From Paracoccus shandongensis (GTDB lineage Bacteria > Pseudomonadota > Alphaproteobacteria > Rhodobacterales > Rhodobacteraceae), in contig NZ_JAFLRK010000016.1 in assembly GCF_017315735.1 (NCBI RefSeq), positions 1 to 64,000 on the forward strand: DNA of 64,000 bases, written 5' to 3'. The stretch's first letter is position 1, and each line of letters begins with the position of its first letter. The notes below the pieces were generated by a model. The model did no database searches, was not told the DNA's origin, and saw nothing but the letters and a program-made list of their open reading frames with translations. Shown here piece after piece: positions 43,008 to 51,651 of the stretch. Position numbers and translations under genes: made by a program.

Positions 43008-44253
43008 CCAATCCCTTCATACCGGCGCCCCCGGTTCCCATAGCAGGCGGCTGTTGCTTTATGTGCATGTCCCTGTTCACCAAGGGCATGACGGCGAACT
43101 GATGATCGAGCCGCAGGCGGCGAACGGCCTGCGCCTGTGGGCCAGGAACTTCGACCATGTCACGGTCATGCAGCCGGTCAGGGCGGATGCTGGTGGTGGC
43201 AAGATGCTGCAACCCGTGTCGCAGATCCCCGGTGCCGACAGGATCACCTTTGATCCCCTGCCGATGGCCTATCGGCCCGACCGTTTCCTGCGCCACCTGC
43301 CTGCGGCACGGCAGAAGATCCGCGACAATATCGCGCAGGCCGATTATCTGTGCTTCAGCCTTGGCGGATTGTGGGGCGACTGGGGGGCGGTGTCCTCGAT
43401 CATCGCCCACCGGATGGGGCGGCCTTATTCGGTGTGGACCGACCGGGTCGAATCCAAGGTCGCCCGTCACAACGCGCGCACTGGACAGGGCCGTTCAGCC
43501 CTGCGATCCCGTCTGGACTGGCGGCCGATGGCCGCGCTGGAGAAATGGGTGATCCGCCGCGCGGCATTGGGGCTTTTCCATGGGCGTGAAACCTATGATG
43601 CCTACGCCCGCTTCTGCCGGCAGCCGCAACTGGTGCACGACATCCATGTGGGCAAATCGGATCACATCAGCCCCGACGCCCTGCCTTGCAAGCAACATGC
43701 GGCGGCCGAAGGCCCGCTGCGCATCGTTTATGCCGGCCGCGCCGATCCCATGAAAGGCCCGCTCGACTGGGTCGAGGTTCTGGCGATGCTGGCTCGCAGG
43801 GGGGTGGATTTCCGCGCGACTTGGCTGGGCGATGGACCGCTGCTGGCCGAGATGCGGGCGGCCATCGACGCGGCAGGTCTGACCCTGAAGATCGAACTAC
43901 CCGGCTTTGTCAGCGACCGCGGCACCGTCCTTGAGGCGTTGCGGCAGGCGCATGTCATGCTGTTCTGCCATAAGACGCCCGAATCGCCGCGTTGCCTGAT
44001 CGAGGCGCTGGTCTCGGGCACGCCCCTGATCGGCTACGAGGGCACGTTTGCCGCCGACCTGATTTCCGGCCATGGCGGGGGGCAGCTTGCGCCGATGGAC
44101 GACACCGCCGCCCTTGCATACATCCTGGCCAACCTGGCGCAGGACAGGACAAAGCTGGCAGACATGATGAAGCGCGCCGTCCGGGATTCCAGCGAATTCC
44201 ACGACGAGGCGGTCTTTGAACATCGCGCCTGCCTGATCCGCGATCATCTGTAG
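43000..44253 (+). CDS. family 4 glycosyltransferase
   Basis: A 417-residue retaining GT-B glycosyltransferase. The C-terminal domain shows LRIVYAGRADPMKGPLDWVE near residue 240, WLGDGPLLAEM, and HKTPESPRCLIEALVSGTPLIG with the acid site in a non-standard order. The N-terminal domain (HVPVHQGHDGELMIEPQAA) recognises the acceptor. The start ATG 43000 overlaps the kinase end, showing coupling. The donor sugar is unknown. Confidence 0.85.
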   Translation: MADQSLHTGAPGSHSRRLLLYVHVPVHQGHDGELMIEPQAANGLRLWARNFDHVTVMQPVRADAGGGKMLQPVSQIPGADRITFDPLPMAYRPDRFLRHLPAARQKIRDNIAQADYLCFSLGGLWGDWGAVSSIIAHRMGRPYSVWTDRVESKVARHNARTGQGRSALRSRLDWRPMAALEKWVIRRAALGLFHGRETYDAYARFCRQPQLVHDIHVGKSDHISPDALPCKQHAAAEGPLRIVYAGRADPMKGPLDWVEVLAMLARRGVDFRATWLGDGPLLAEMRAAIDAAGLTLKIELPGFVSDRGTVLEALRQAHVMLFCHKTPESPRCLIEALVSGTPLIGYEGTFAADLISGHGGGQLAPMDDTAALAYILANLAQDRTKLADMMKRAVRDSSEFHDEAVFEHRACLIRDHL

Positions 44254-44281
44254 ACCCAGGGGCAGGACAGCCAAGCGGCCC

Positions 44282-45253
44282 TTACTTGTATTCGATCAAT
44301 CTCTGACCGCGGCGCCCGATCCGCTTCCACCAGTATTCCAGAACCCCGATCGCCTCGGGCAGCTTTCCCATTGTCAGGAATCCGGCCCTGACCAGATCCC
44401 CGTCGCGCCGCCACAGCCGGACGACCTGCAGGGGCCAGGCCAGCAGCAGGGCCAGCAGCAGCGGATGGACCAGGACCGCCCCCAGGACCGCCGCCAACGG
44501 GATGCCCAAGCCCCAGGCCAGCGCGCGGCGGGCTTGCGCGACATTGTGGCGTTCCGGTCCCCGTCCATGCAGCGCCGCGCCCAGGGCATAGGCATAGCCC
44601 GCCCGCCGGGCCCGCCGCCACCACTGGCTGAAACGGTGCATGGCCGCGTCATGGCGCGCCATCTCGGCATCCAGGCGCCAGATCTGCCAGCCCATCCGGC
44701 GCAGGCGCAGGCAAAGCTCGGGCTCCTCTCCGGCGATCAGGGCGGGGTTGAAGCCGCCCGCCGCATGAAACGCCGTCGCCCTGAACAGGGCGATGCCGCC
44801 GCAGGCCTTGGCGGGGCCTATGGGGGTGTTCCATTCGTGGTCGATCAGCCGGTTGTAAAGCGATGCCTCGGGCGCGATCTCGCGCAGGCGCCCGCAGGCG
44901 ACGGCGGCGTCAGGGTTCTCGGCCAGGAAGCGCGCGGCCTGCGGCAGCCAGCCGGGATCCAGCACGCAGTCGCCGTCGATGAACTGGACGTAATCGGCCC
45001 GGTCCCCGGGCAGGGCCGCGACCCCGGCATTGCGCGCGCGGGCGGCGGTGAAGGGGGTGGCCATGTCCAGCCTGACAACAACCGCGCCCCTCGCCTCGGC
45101 GGTGGCGATGCTGCCGTCGGTCGATCCCGAATCGACATAAACGATCCGGCGGAACCCGGCGGCCCGCAGGCTGTCCAGGCAGCGCACCAGCCGCTGCCCT
45201 TCGTTGCGGCCGATGGCCACGGCGTCGATGACCGGCGGGGACGGGGCGTTCAT
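44282..45253 (-). CDS. family 2 glycosyltransferase
   Basis: A 323-residue GT-A enzyme with VIDAVAIGRNEGQRLVRCLD at the start, VYVDSGSTDGS, FIDGDCVLDPGW as the metal site, and EPELCLRLRRMGWQIWRLD as the base region. C-terminal hydrophobic helices (about 250-285) suggest membrane attachment. The ATG overlaps the stop of the ligase-like gene by 4 bases. Confidence 0.88.
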   Translation of the reverse strand: MNAPSPPVIDAVAIGRNEGQRLVRCLDSLRAAGFRRIVYVDSGSTDGSIATAEARGAVVVRLDMATPFTAARARNAGVAALPGDRADYVQFIDGDCVLDPGWLPQAARFLAENPDAAVACGRLREIAPEASLYNRLIDHEWNTPIGPAKACGGIALFRATAFHAAGGFNPALIAGEEPELCLRLRRMGWQIWRLDAEMARHDAAMHRFSQWWRRARRAGYAYALGAALHGRGPERHNVAQARRALAWGLGIPLAAVLGAVLVHPLLLALLLAWPLQVVRLWRRDGDLVRAGFLTMGKLPEAIGVLEYWWKRIGRRGQRLIEYK

Positions 45254-46704
45254 GTCGCGGCCGCGGGCCGGGGGGGATGGCGGCGGGTCTGCCGGGTATA
45301 GGCGTTCCGCCCGGCATGGGGATCGGCGGGTGCGGGCCCGCCCGCCGTCTCGGCCATCCGGCCCAGTTCCAGGCGCCCGGCCAGGGCCCCGGCCAGCAGC
45401 CATGTCACCGGGGTCAGGGTGGCATTGGGGATGAGGTCGATCATGTTGGCGGTCAGCGCCATGGCCAGGCCCGCGGTGGCGGGGGTCAGCGCCAGGGTCT
45501 TCCAGCGCAGGCCCATCAGGATCATCGGCGCCAGCAGCAGCCCGAACTGCGCCAGATAGCCGATCCAGCCCCGGGTGCCGATCGCCATGACCCAATAGCC
45601 GTCGGTGACGCTGATGTCGCGGCCTTCCTCGTTGAGGACGCGGTTGCGTCCCCAGCCTCCCCAGCCGAAGGCGGGCCGCTGGTTGGCCTTGGCCAGCAGG
45701 ATATCCTCGTTGTCCAGGCGATAGCGCAGCGATGCGGCGCGCCCGGGATCCACGCGCTCGGCCCAGGCCAGGACTGTCTCGGTGGGCACCAGGTCCGCGC
45801 CCCGCAGCATCGGGTAAATCAGCAGGACAAGGGCCAGGACCGCCGTGCCGATGACCTGCAGCCGGACCGGCAGAAGAAGGATCATCCCCCCCAGCAGCAG
45901 CCCGATGGCCAGCGCGCCCATTCCCTTGGCCAGGACCAGGGTCAGGAACAGCCAGGCCGAGGCCAGAAGCCAGCGCGTCCGGGGTCCGCCCGATGCGCTG
46001 CGCCACAGCGACAAGGCCGCCAGGAACGAGGCGCAGAAGAAGATCGCCAGCCAAAGCCCATGGCTGAGGAAGACGACGGGCCGAAAGCCGCCCGCGCGGA
46101 CGTGCTGCACCCAGTCATGGGGGAAATAGCCATAGATGTTGCGGCTGAGTTGCGGCGAGAAGCGCACCTCGTAAAGGGCCGGCAGCGAATAGGCCAGTCC
46201 GGCCACCGCCAGCCCGACCAGCAGTCCCCTCTGGGCGTCCGGGTGGGCCAGGTATTTGCGCGCCAGAAGAAAGGGCAGCAGCGTGAACAGGGTTCCCCCC
46301 AGGAACGAGCCCGCATCATAGGGGCGCAGGGCCGGCAGGACCTGGGGCCCGTATCGCAGCACATCGCCATTGGTCAGCACGGTGGCGATGGCCCCGGCCA
46401 GCATCATGATGAACAGGATGCGCAGGATCCGGCTGCGCGGCCACAGCCCCGGCAGCACCATGTCGGGGGCCATCCCCCGCAGGCGCGGCCCCTTGACCAG
46501 CAGGGCGGCGGCCAGGGCGGCGGCAAGGCCGGGGATCGAGTCCTTGTTCAGGGTCGGCACGGCGGGAAGGTCGATCGCGTAGTTCTGGGGCAGCAGCAGA
46601 TAGGCGCCCAGGATCGAGGCCATCACGGCCGTCGCGGGCGCCCGGCTGGCGAAAAGCCAGAACACCACCACCGGCCAGAACAGGACAACAACCATCGAGA
46701 TCAT
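45250..46704 (-). CDS. O-antigen ligase/polymerase-like membrane protein
   Basis: A 484-residue membrane protein with about twelve helices, of the Wzy/WaaL superfamily. The large periplasmic loop carries RPAFGWGGWGRNRVLNEEG, and YWVMAIGTRGWIGYLAQFG follows, as in O-antigen ligase-like proteins found in exosortase EPS loci. It likely polymerises or ligates the repeat unit. The long Pro/Arg-rich cytoplasmic tail is unusual. It is co-transcribed with the GT2 gene after it. Confidence 0.82.
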   Translation of the reverse strand: MISMVVVLFWPVVVFWLFASRAPATAVMASILGAYLLLPQNYAIDLPAVPTLNKDSIPGLAAALAAALLVKGPRLRGMAPDMVLPGLWPRSRILRILFIMMLAGAIATVLTNGDVLRYGPQVLPALRPYDAGSFLGGTLFTLLPFLLARKYLAHPDAQRGLLVGLAVAGLAYSLPALYEVRFSPQLSRNIYGYFPHDWVQHVRAGGFRPVVFLSHGLWLAIFFCASFLAALSLWRSASGGPRTRWLLASAWLFLTLVLAKGMGALAIGLLLGGMILLLPVRLQVIGTAVLALVLLIYPMLRGADLVPTETVLAWAERVDPGRAASLRYRLDNEDILLAKANQRPAFGWGGWGRNRVLNEEGRDISVTDGYWVMAIGTRGWIGYLAQFGLLLAPMILMGLRWKTLALTPATAGLAMALTANMIDLIPNATLTPVTWLLAGALAGRLELGRMAETAGGPAPADPHAGRNAYTRQTRRHPPRPAAAT

Positions 46705-47007
46705 GGCGGCCGTTCTGCCACAAACATTTTCAACAGACTACGGCCATCTGGAGGGAACGCGCCTTGCCGTTCGGGGATGCAGCCCGGGCCGCTTGCCGTC
46801 GGGCTGCGGGGCGGGACAGCCTTGGACACCGCAGGTCGCGGGGGGAATCGGAAAAGTAAATCCTCAACCGTTTGTTATCATGGTGATATCCATTCTCGAT
46901 TGAATGGCCGGGCGCTGTTTCCCCAAGACAGGGCCGCAGTTGAAAGCCGATCTTTTTCTAGGGCGATGGCGGTCCTGCCGATTCGCCTTGTTTTTCAGGA
47001 GGCTTTC
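46705..47007. promoter_or_regulatory. divergent control region with two dyads
   Basis: These 303 bases precede the first VPLPA gene and hold no gene. TATCA-TGG-TGATA (46876-46888) and CCATTC-TCGATT-GAATGG (46890-46907) are adjacent inverted repeats. They could be operators. AGGAGG at 46997-47002 is the ribosome site that decides the TTG start at 47008. Confidence 0.55.
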
Positions 47008-47520
47008 TTGGGGATCAGATCCATGATCGTTGCGGCTTGCGCCGCAATCGGAATCGGGCAGGCGGCGGAGGCGGCAACATATGATGTGGTCTTTACGCTG
47101 ACCAGTGTCGCGCATGATTATTGCCCTTTCATGCAAGGTTACTGCGAAACCTCTTTCCTTGACGAATGGTGGGGCACGGCCGTCAATACGCCGGTGCAGG
47201 GCATCCTGGAAATCGAAAGCAATGCTGTTGCCGCGCTTATCATAAATGGCCGCATCTTCTTTGGAGAAGATGGTATCTTTCAATGGCAGAGTGCTGCCAA
47301 TTCCTGGGCCGAAGGCCAAGGCGGCATCTGGTATAGCTATTTGACATGGACAGGAACAGAGGGAACATGGTCGCACACGGCGGATCATTTGCCAGATTAT
47401 TATCTTGCAGACGCTGAATTCCGCTTGGCCCCCGTCCCGCTTCCCGCGACCGCAGCCCTTCTGCCGCTTGGCCTCGGCGCCCTCGCCCTGATGCGAAGGC
47501 GCCGTCGCCGGGTCAGCTGA
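47008..47520 (+). CDS. VPLPA-CTERM sorting protein 1
   Basis: A 170-residue secreted protein. The start is TTG 47008, five bases after a perfect AGGAGG, giving the signal peptide GIRSMIVAACAAIGIGQAAEA. The mature part has aromatic and acidic residues and two Cys (PFMQGYCETS). The C-terminus APVPLPATAALLPLGLGALA followed by an Arg-rich tail is the VPLPA-CTERM signal, cut by the XrtD-type exosortase encoded at 54698. The last 8 bases overlap the convergent beta-helix gene. Confidence 0.87.
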   Translation: MGIRSMIVAACAAIGIGQAAEAATYDVVFTLTSVAHDYCPFMQGYCETSFLDEWWGTAVNTPVQGILEIESNAVAALIINGRIFFGEDGIFQWQSAANSWAEGQGGIWYSYLTWTGTEGTWSHTADHLPDYYLADAEFRLAPVPLPATAALLPLGLGALALMRRRRRRVS

Positions 47521-50266
47521 CCACCAGCACCAGCTTGCCGCCCGTGACGCTGACGCCTGCGGGCAGGACCGCGCCCTGGTTGGCCACCGTGACGCCCGCG
47601 CCGGTCAGGTCGTGGGTGCCCGCCGCCAGCCCGGTCGGGACCACGATCCGCGCGGTCGGCGCCAGCGTCAGGGTCGCGGTCACGGTCGGTTCCGTGGTGC
47701 CGTTGACCCCCGAGCGGAACCGCTGCAAGGGCGCGATGCCTGACGCGCCGACAGCCGAAACCGTCAGGGTATTGGGGGTGTCGGTGCCGTCTTCCTCTCG
47801 CTTCGGCGCGACCTGGAAGGTGTCGCCCGGGACCGGCTGCCCCACCACGTCGCAAAGCCAGATCCTGTAGCGCGTGCCCCGCGCCGTGATCCGCTCGACC
47901 GCCGCGACCCGCGCGGTGAAGCCGCTGACAGAGCCGGTGACGGTCTTGCCGATATGGCGGTGGACATAGCGGATAGGGCCCATCGCGTTGGGATCGACGG
48001 TGATCTCGACGCCGCGCCGGAACTCCAAGGCGCCGGCGATGGTCAGGGCGGCGGTGCCGGTCCCGTCCCATCCGACGCGGGCACGCTGGCCGCTGACGAC
48101 CAGGGCCTGGTCCGCGCCGACCGTGGCGTCCGGCCCCAGCAGAGCCTGCGCCTGGCCCCCCGCATAAAGGTCCAGCGCCGAGGCCGCGCCGGACAGCATC
48201 AACCGCCCGCTGACCGCCTCGAGGGACAGGGGTTGCGGGGCCGCGTCCAGCCAGACCTGACCGGCCAGCCGGACGATCATGTCGGCCGCGTCGGTCAGCG
48301 TGCCGATCTTCAGCCGCCCCGAGGTCACGTCCAGCAGTCCGCCACCACTTTTCAGGGCCGCGATGTCCGCGTTCACCGTGCCGAAGCGGACAAAGTTTCC
48401 CGCCAGATCGACGCTGTCCGCGACATGGGTTCCGGGCAGGTCAAAGGTGGACCAGTTGCGCCGGTTGTCCCAGCGGAAGCCGTCGATGCGCGGGTCGGGC
48501 TGGAAGACCAGGGCGGCAGGCGCGGTGCGCGCGGGGATGGGCGTGCCGAAGCGGTCCTTCACCCATCGCATGTCCTCGCGCACGATGTCCCCGATGCTGG
48601 GGGCGGCGGCGACATGGGTCACGTATTCCGCGATGGTGCCGCTGGCCTTGCCCAGCCGGTTTCCGGCACGGCGCTGGATGGTGGTCTGATCCAGTGTGGT
48701 TTCTGAAATCCCGTCTACGTTCTTGGCGGGGAATTTGCCCCACTTCCAGACCTGGGTGTCGTTATACAGCTTGGCGCTCGACTCCGTGGTGGCGGACGAA
48801 TTGGCCCTGTAGCTGTCGTGGTTCGCATCGGGCCTTGCCGCGATTTCAGCCGCGTTGTCAGGATTGGCATGGTGCGCCAGGACGTTGCCCATCAAGGCCG
48901 AACCGGGGCCGTTGACGGTGAAGCCCCAGTCGACCGCGCCTTCCTCGTAGGCCACCCGCCGGTAGCCCGCCGAGTAACCGATATTGTCCAGCACGTTGTT
49001 GAACTGGGCCTTGCCGTCGAAGCTGTTGGCCGCGACCTGGAGGTTGTTGTCCAGGAACAGGTTGCCTTCCAGGTGCAGCCCCGACCGCATCTGGACGCCG
49101 CAGGACGACGCCCGTGACAGCAGGTTGTGGCGGACAGTGATGTCGAAAGTGTTGGTCTGGAAATACAGCGCGTGCGAGTATTTCGAGGGTGGATGCGGCA
49201 GGGTGGCTGACCCGTTGAAGTCATAGCCCTCCACCCATCCTGTGTGGTCGATCAGGCAGCTGTCCACCAGGATGCCTTCGGCATTGGCAGTATAGATGCC
49301 GGCAATGTGGTTGCCGTTCGCCAGCCATTTGCCATCGGATGTCACCCGACTGGGCTTGTCCTTCCAGGCCTTCAGGATGGTGGTTTCGCGCACCGTGGCA
49401 AAGGATGTGTTCTGCAGGTCCAATGCCCGGCCAATGTCCACATGGTCGAAGGCGAAGGCATAGCCATACCATGTCTGCACCGCATCCGCCGTGACCTGGG
49501 TCGGGTCGCGCATGGTCTGCACGTCCTGGATGACACAATAGGGCAGCATCAGGAAGTTGCTAACGAAACGGACCACGGGGTCGGCCCCCGTGCCCCATGC
49601 GCCGATCAGCACCGGATGCAGTTCGTCCTCGCCGCACAGCCCGCTGAAATCGAGGCCGCTGTAATCGTAACCGCGTTCCAGGAAATAATGGTCAGACCGG
49701 CCCGCCGCGTTGTCCGCAGCAACGGCGGAACGAACAGCGGCATAAAGGTCGGCATGGATGGCCGTCCCCTCGGTCCCGCCGTATTGCGGGCGTGCCAGCA
49801 GCCAGGCGCCGGTGACGCTGCCTGCCGGAACCTTGGCGGCCGCAGCGATCTGCGCCTGCGTAAGACAGCCGGCAGAGCGGCCGAAATACCATTTGCGGTG
49901 CCGCTGGCCCGGCTCGCAAACGAAGCGGCCGTTCGCGCCCACCGGCAGCCAGTAATGCTCGCCCGAGGGATGGCCGCGCTTCTGGTGCCTTTGGGTGCGG
50001 ACCACCGCCTTGCGGTCCGGTTCCATCGACAGGGCAATGTCGCCCGCTTCCCTGACCTCCACCAGGTTCAGCGTCGTCCCGCCATCGGCCCGGGCCACCG
50101 CCCTGCCGGACGAGGGCGAGGACAGCGCCTGGTCATAGACGTTCACCCGCCCCGCATGGCCTTCCAGCAGCCTGTGGGCGCGCGACCAGAGGTCGACGGT
50201 TTCGGTCTGGCCACTCGCGGCCAGGGTGACCCTGGTATCGGCTGCAAAGCTGAAATCGATCTTCAC
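47513..50266 (-). CDS. large beta-helix spike-like protein
   Basis: A 917-residue protein, predicted mostly as a right-handed parallel beta-helix (NTFDITVRHNLLSRASSCGV, then GLHLEGNLFLDNNLQVA, are typical coils). The start is a GTG 50266 (VKIDFSFAADTRVTLAASG), overlapping the previous stop as GTGA. The first residues are a particle-attachment type domain. The C-terminal 300 residues are beta-rich. No signal peptide is seen, as expected for a spike on a phage or GTA particle. It could bind or cleave a polysaccharide. No catalytic site is proven. It is encoded last in the spike operon. Confidence 0.7.
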   Translation of the reverse strand: MKIDFSFAADTRVTLAASGQTETVDLWSRAHRLLEGHAGRVNVYDQALSSPSSGRAVARADGGTTLNLVEVREAGDIALSMEPDRKAVVRTQRHQKRGHPSGEHYWLPVGANGRFVCEPGQRHRKWYFGRSAGCLTQAQIAAAAKVPAGSVTGAWLLARPQYGGTEGTAIHADLYAAVRSAVAADNAAGRSDHYFLERGYDYSGLDFSGLCGEDELHPVLIGAWGTGADPVVRFVSNFLMLPYCVIQDVQTMRDPTQVTADAVQTWYGYAFAFDHVDIGRALDLQNTSFATVRETTILKAWKDKPSRVTSDGKWLANGNHIAGIYTANAEGILVDSCLIDHTGWVEGYDFNGSATLPHPPSKYSHALYFQTNTFDITVRHNLLSRASSCGVQMRSGLHLEGNLFLDNNLQVAANSFDGKAQFNNVLDNIGYSAGYRRVAYEEGAVDWGFTVNGPGSALMGNVLAHHANPDNAAEIAARPDANHDSYRANSSATTESSAKLYNDTQVWKWGKFPAKNVDGISETTLDQTTIQRRAGNRLGKASGTIAEYVTHVAAAPSIGDIVREDMRWVKDRFGTPIPARTAPAALVFQPDPRIDGFRWDNRRNWSTFDLPGTHVADSVDLAGNFVRFGTVNADIAALKSGGGLLDVTSGRLKIGTLTDAADMIVRLAGQVWLDAAPQPLSLEAVSGRLMLSGAASALDLYAGGQAQALLGPDATVGADQALVVSGQRARVGWDGTGTAALTIAGALEFRRGVEITVDPNAMGPIRYVHRHIGKTVTGSVSGFTARVAAVERITARGTRYRIWLCDVVGQPVPGDTFQVAPKREEDGTDTPNTLTVSAVGASGIAPLQRFRSGVNGTTEPTVTATLTLAPTARIVVPTGLAAGTHDLTGAGVTVANQGAVLPAGVSVTGGKLVLVVS

Positions 50267-51159
50267 GACGTGCCTCCGATGGCGATCTCGTTTGACAGCT
50301 GGCGGCGCGTGCCATGGCTGTCCGTTGCGGTTTCCAGAAAGCCGATTCTGCAGCCCGCGTCCGTGGCCGCAACCCCATAGGTTTCCTTGGTTGCCCCCGG
50401 GATGGGAAGGCCGTCGCGCTGCCACTGGCCCTGCACCGATACGGGACCGGCCTCGGCGTCGCTGACAGGAAGGCCGCGATAAAGGACGCCAAGCTGGCTG
50501 CCCACCTTCGCGGTCCCCATGACGCGGGCGGGGACCAGCCACAGCGGGCCGTCCTTCAGGGCGGCGGCGGGGATCGTGTAGCTGCCCGCATGGGCCGCAG
50601 GCTCGATGATCCGGACCTCGGCGGTGCCGGCGGGATCGACGACCAGGGCCAGCCGGGCGTCAGGGGCCACCGCCAGCCTGGCCGGTTCGGGCAAGGCCGG
50701 CAGGGTGAAGGGTGCCGACAGGCTGCCGGTCTCGGCGCCGTTCTGGCGGACCGTTTCGGCCAGAACGATGTCCTGCGCGGCATCGGTCGCGACGGGTGCG
50801 AAGGACAGACCCGTCGCATCGGGGACAACCGTTCCGCCCGCCAGCCATTGCCGGGTGATCGTGGCGGCCCCCCGCGCCGCGTCATGGGCCCAAAGGCCGG
50901 GCTCGCCCTCCAGCACCCCGGCCGCGTCCCGGATCGCCGGGGGCGCCAGGCAGACCGGCCCCCGCGCCAGATCGGCGAGATCCAGGGAATAGGTGCCGGC
51001 ATGAGGGGACGGGGGCGCGACCTCGATCGTCAGGGCGTTGGCCTTGACCGCCACCGCCTCATCGTCCGAGGCCACCACCAGAAAAAGACCCTGGGCGGGC
51101 TGCGTTTGCAGCGGGCGCAGGGCGCGGGGGCCGTAGCCCAGGCCGACCTGCAGCATCAT
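50263..51159 (-). CDS. Ig-like spike linker protein
   Basis: A 298-residue protein with no signal peptide. The start MMLQVGLGYGPRALRPLQTQ is phage-structural in look. Two or three beta domains follow. The repeat of WLAGGTVVPDATGLSFAPVA and WQRDGLPIPGATKETYGVAA shows internal duplication of an Ig-like pattern common in tail proteins of Rhodobacterales phages. It overlaps the spike-base gene and the beta-helix gene by 4 bases each, so the three products must be made together. Confidence 0.65.
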   Translation of the reverse strand: MMLQVGLGYGPRALRPLQTQPAQGLFLVVASDDEAVAVKANALTIEVAPPSPHAGTYSLDLADLARGPVCLAPPAIRDAAGVLEGEPGLWAHDAARGAATITRQWLAGGTVVPDATGLSFAPVATDAAQDIVLAETVRQNGAETGSLSAPFTLPALPEPARLAVAPDARLALVVDPAGTAEVRIIEPAAHAGSYTIPAAALKDGPLWLVPARVMGTAKVGSQLGVLYRGLPVSDAEAGPVSVQGQWQRDGLPIPGATKETYGVAATDAGCRIGFLETATDSHGTRRQLSNEIAIGGTS

Positions 51160-51416
51160 GCCAGCACGACGATGTCGGCGGCCGATGTGCCGGTGGCCAG
51201 GATACGGCGCGCCCGGATCGGGAAGGGGGCGCCGGGCACCACGAAGACGCGCCCGGCATCGCCCGCGACCGTGACCAGATGGACAAAGCCCTCGGTTCCG
51301 ACGGCGATGGCGCGGGCCGGAAAGGCCAGGTCGGCCCCGTCATCCGGCGTGACGCTGGCCAGCCGGGCGGCCGGGCTTTGAAGGCCAGAGGCCTGGTTGT
51401 GGAAAGGATCGTTCAT
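51156..51416 (-). CDS. spike base protein, RCAP_rcc01079 family
   Basis: An 86-residue protein that matches, from memory, the family of R. capsulatus rcc01079, a head-spike protein of the gene transfer agent. Blocks: MNDPFHNQASGLQSPAARL at the start, VTPDDGADL, ARAIAVGTEGFVHLVTVAGD, and FPIRARRILATGTSAADIV near the end. In R. capsulatus the spikes bind the recipient's capsule. The start is ATG 51416 rather than the frame's first ATG at 51434. No capsid, portal or terminase genes are near. Confidence 0.8.
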   Translation of the reverse strand: MNDPFHNQASGLQSPAARLASVTPDDGADLAFPARAIAVGTEGFVHLVTVAGDAGRVFVVPGAPFPIRARRILATGTSAADIVVLA

Positions 51417-51651
51417 GGGCCCTCCCTTGAACACCGGCCGCCCCCGGCAAGGGGCGGAACGGCGCGGTTGAATTGCGGCGCCATGAACAATCTTAAGAAT
51501 AGATTAACCAAATCCTAAGCGCCTGCACGTTGCAATCATCCGGTTCCGGACGGCGTTTGGTGACCGGGCGGAAAAATCCGCTACACTCTTCCATTCAAGG
51601 AAACGTGATCAGGAAAAACTCCTGAAGGAAACATCCAACAGGAAGGAAGCG
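51417..51651. promoter_or_regulatory. divergent promoter region, spike operon / pyruvyl transferase
   Basis: This gap has an A/T-rich core (TCTTAAGAATAGATTAACC). AATAGATTAA at 51498-51507 recurs at 39426-39435. AGGAAGGA at 51640-51647 is the ribosome site of the pyruvyl transferase. Confidence 0.5.

Noticed and set aside
45277..47007. Long open extension upstream of VPLPA protein 1
   Set aside because: It runs antisense to the ligase-like gene. The AGGAGG site and signal peptide fix the start at TTG 47008.
47513..51416. Complete prophage
   Set aside because: Only spike-type genes are present. No integrase, terminase, portal, capsid or lysis genes are visible.
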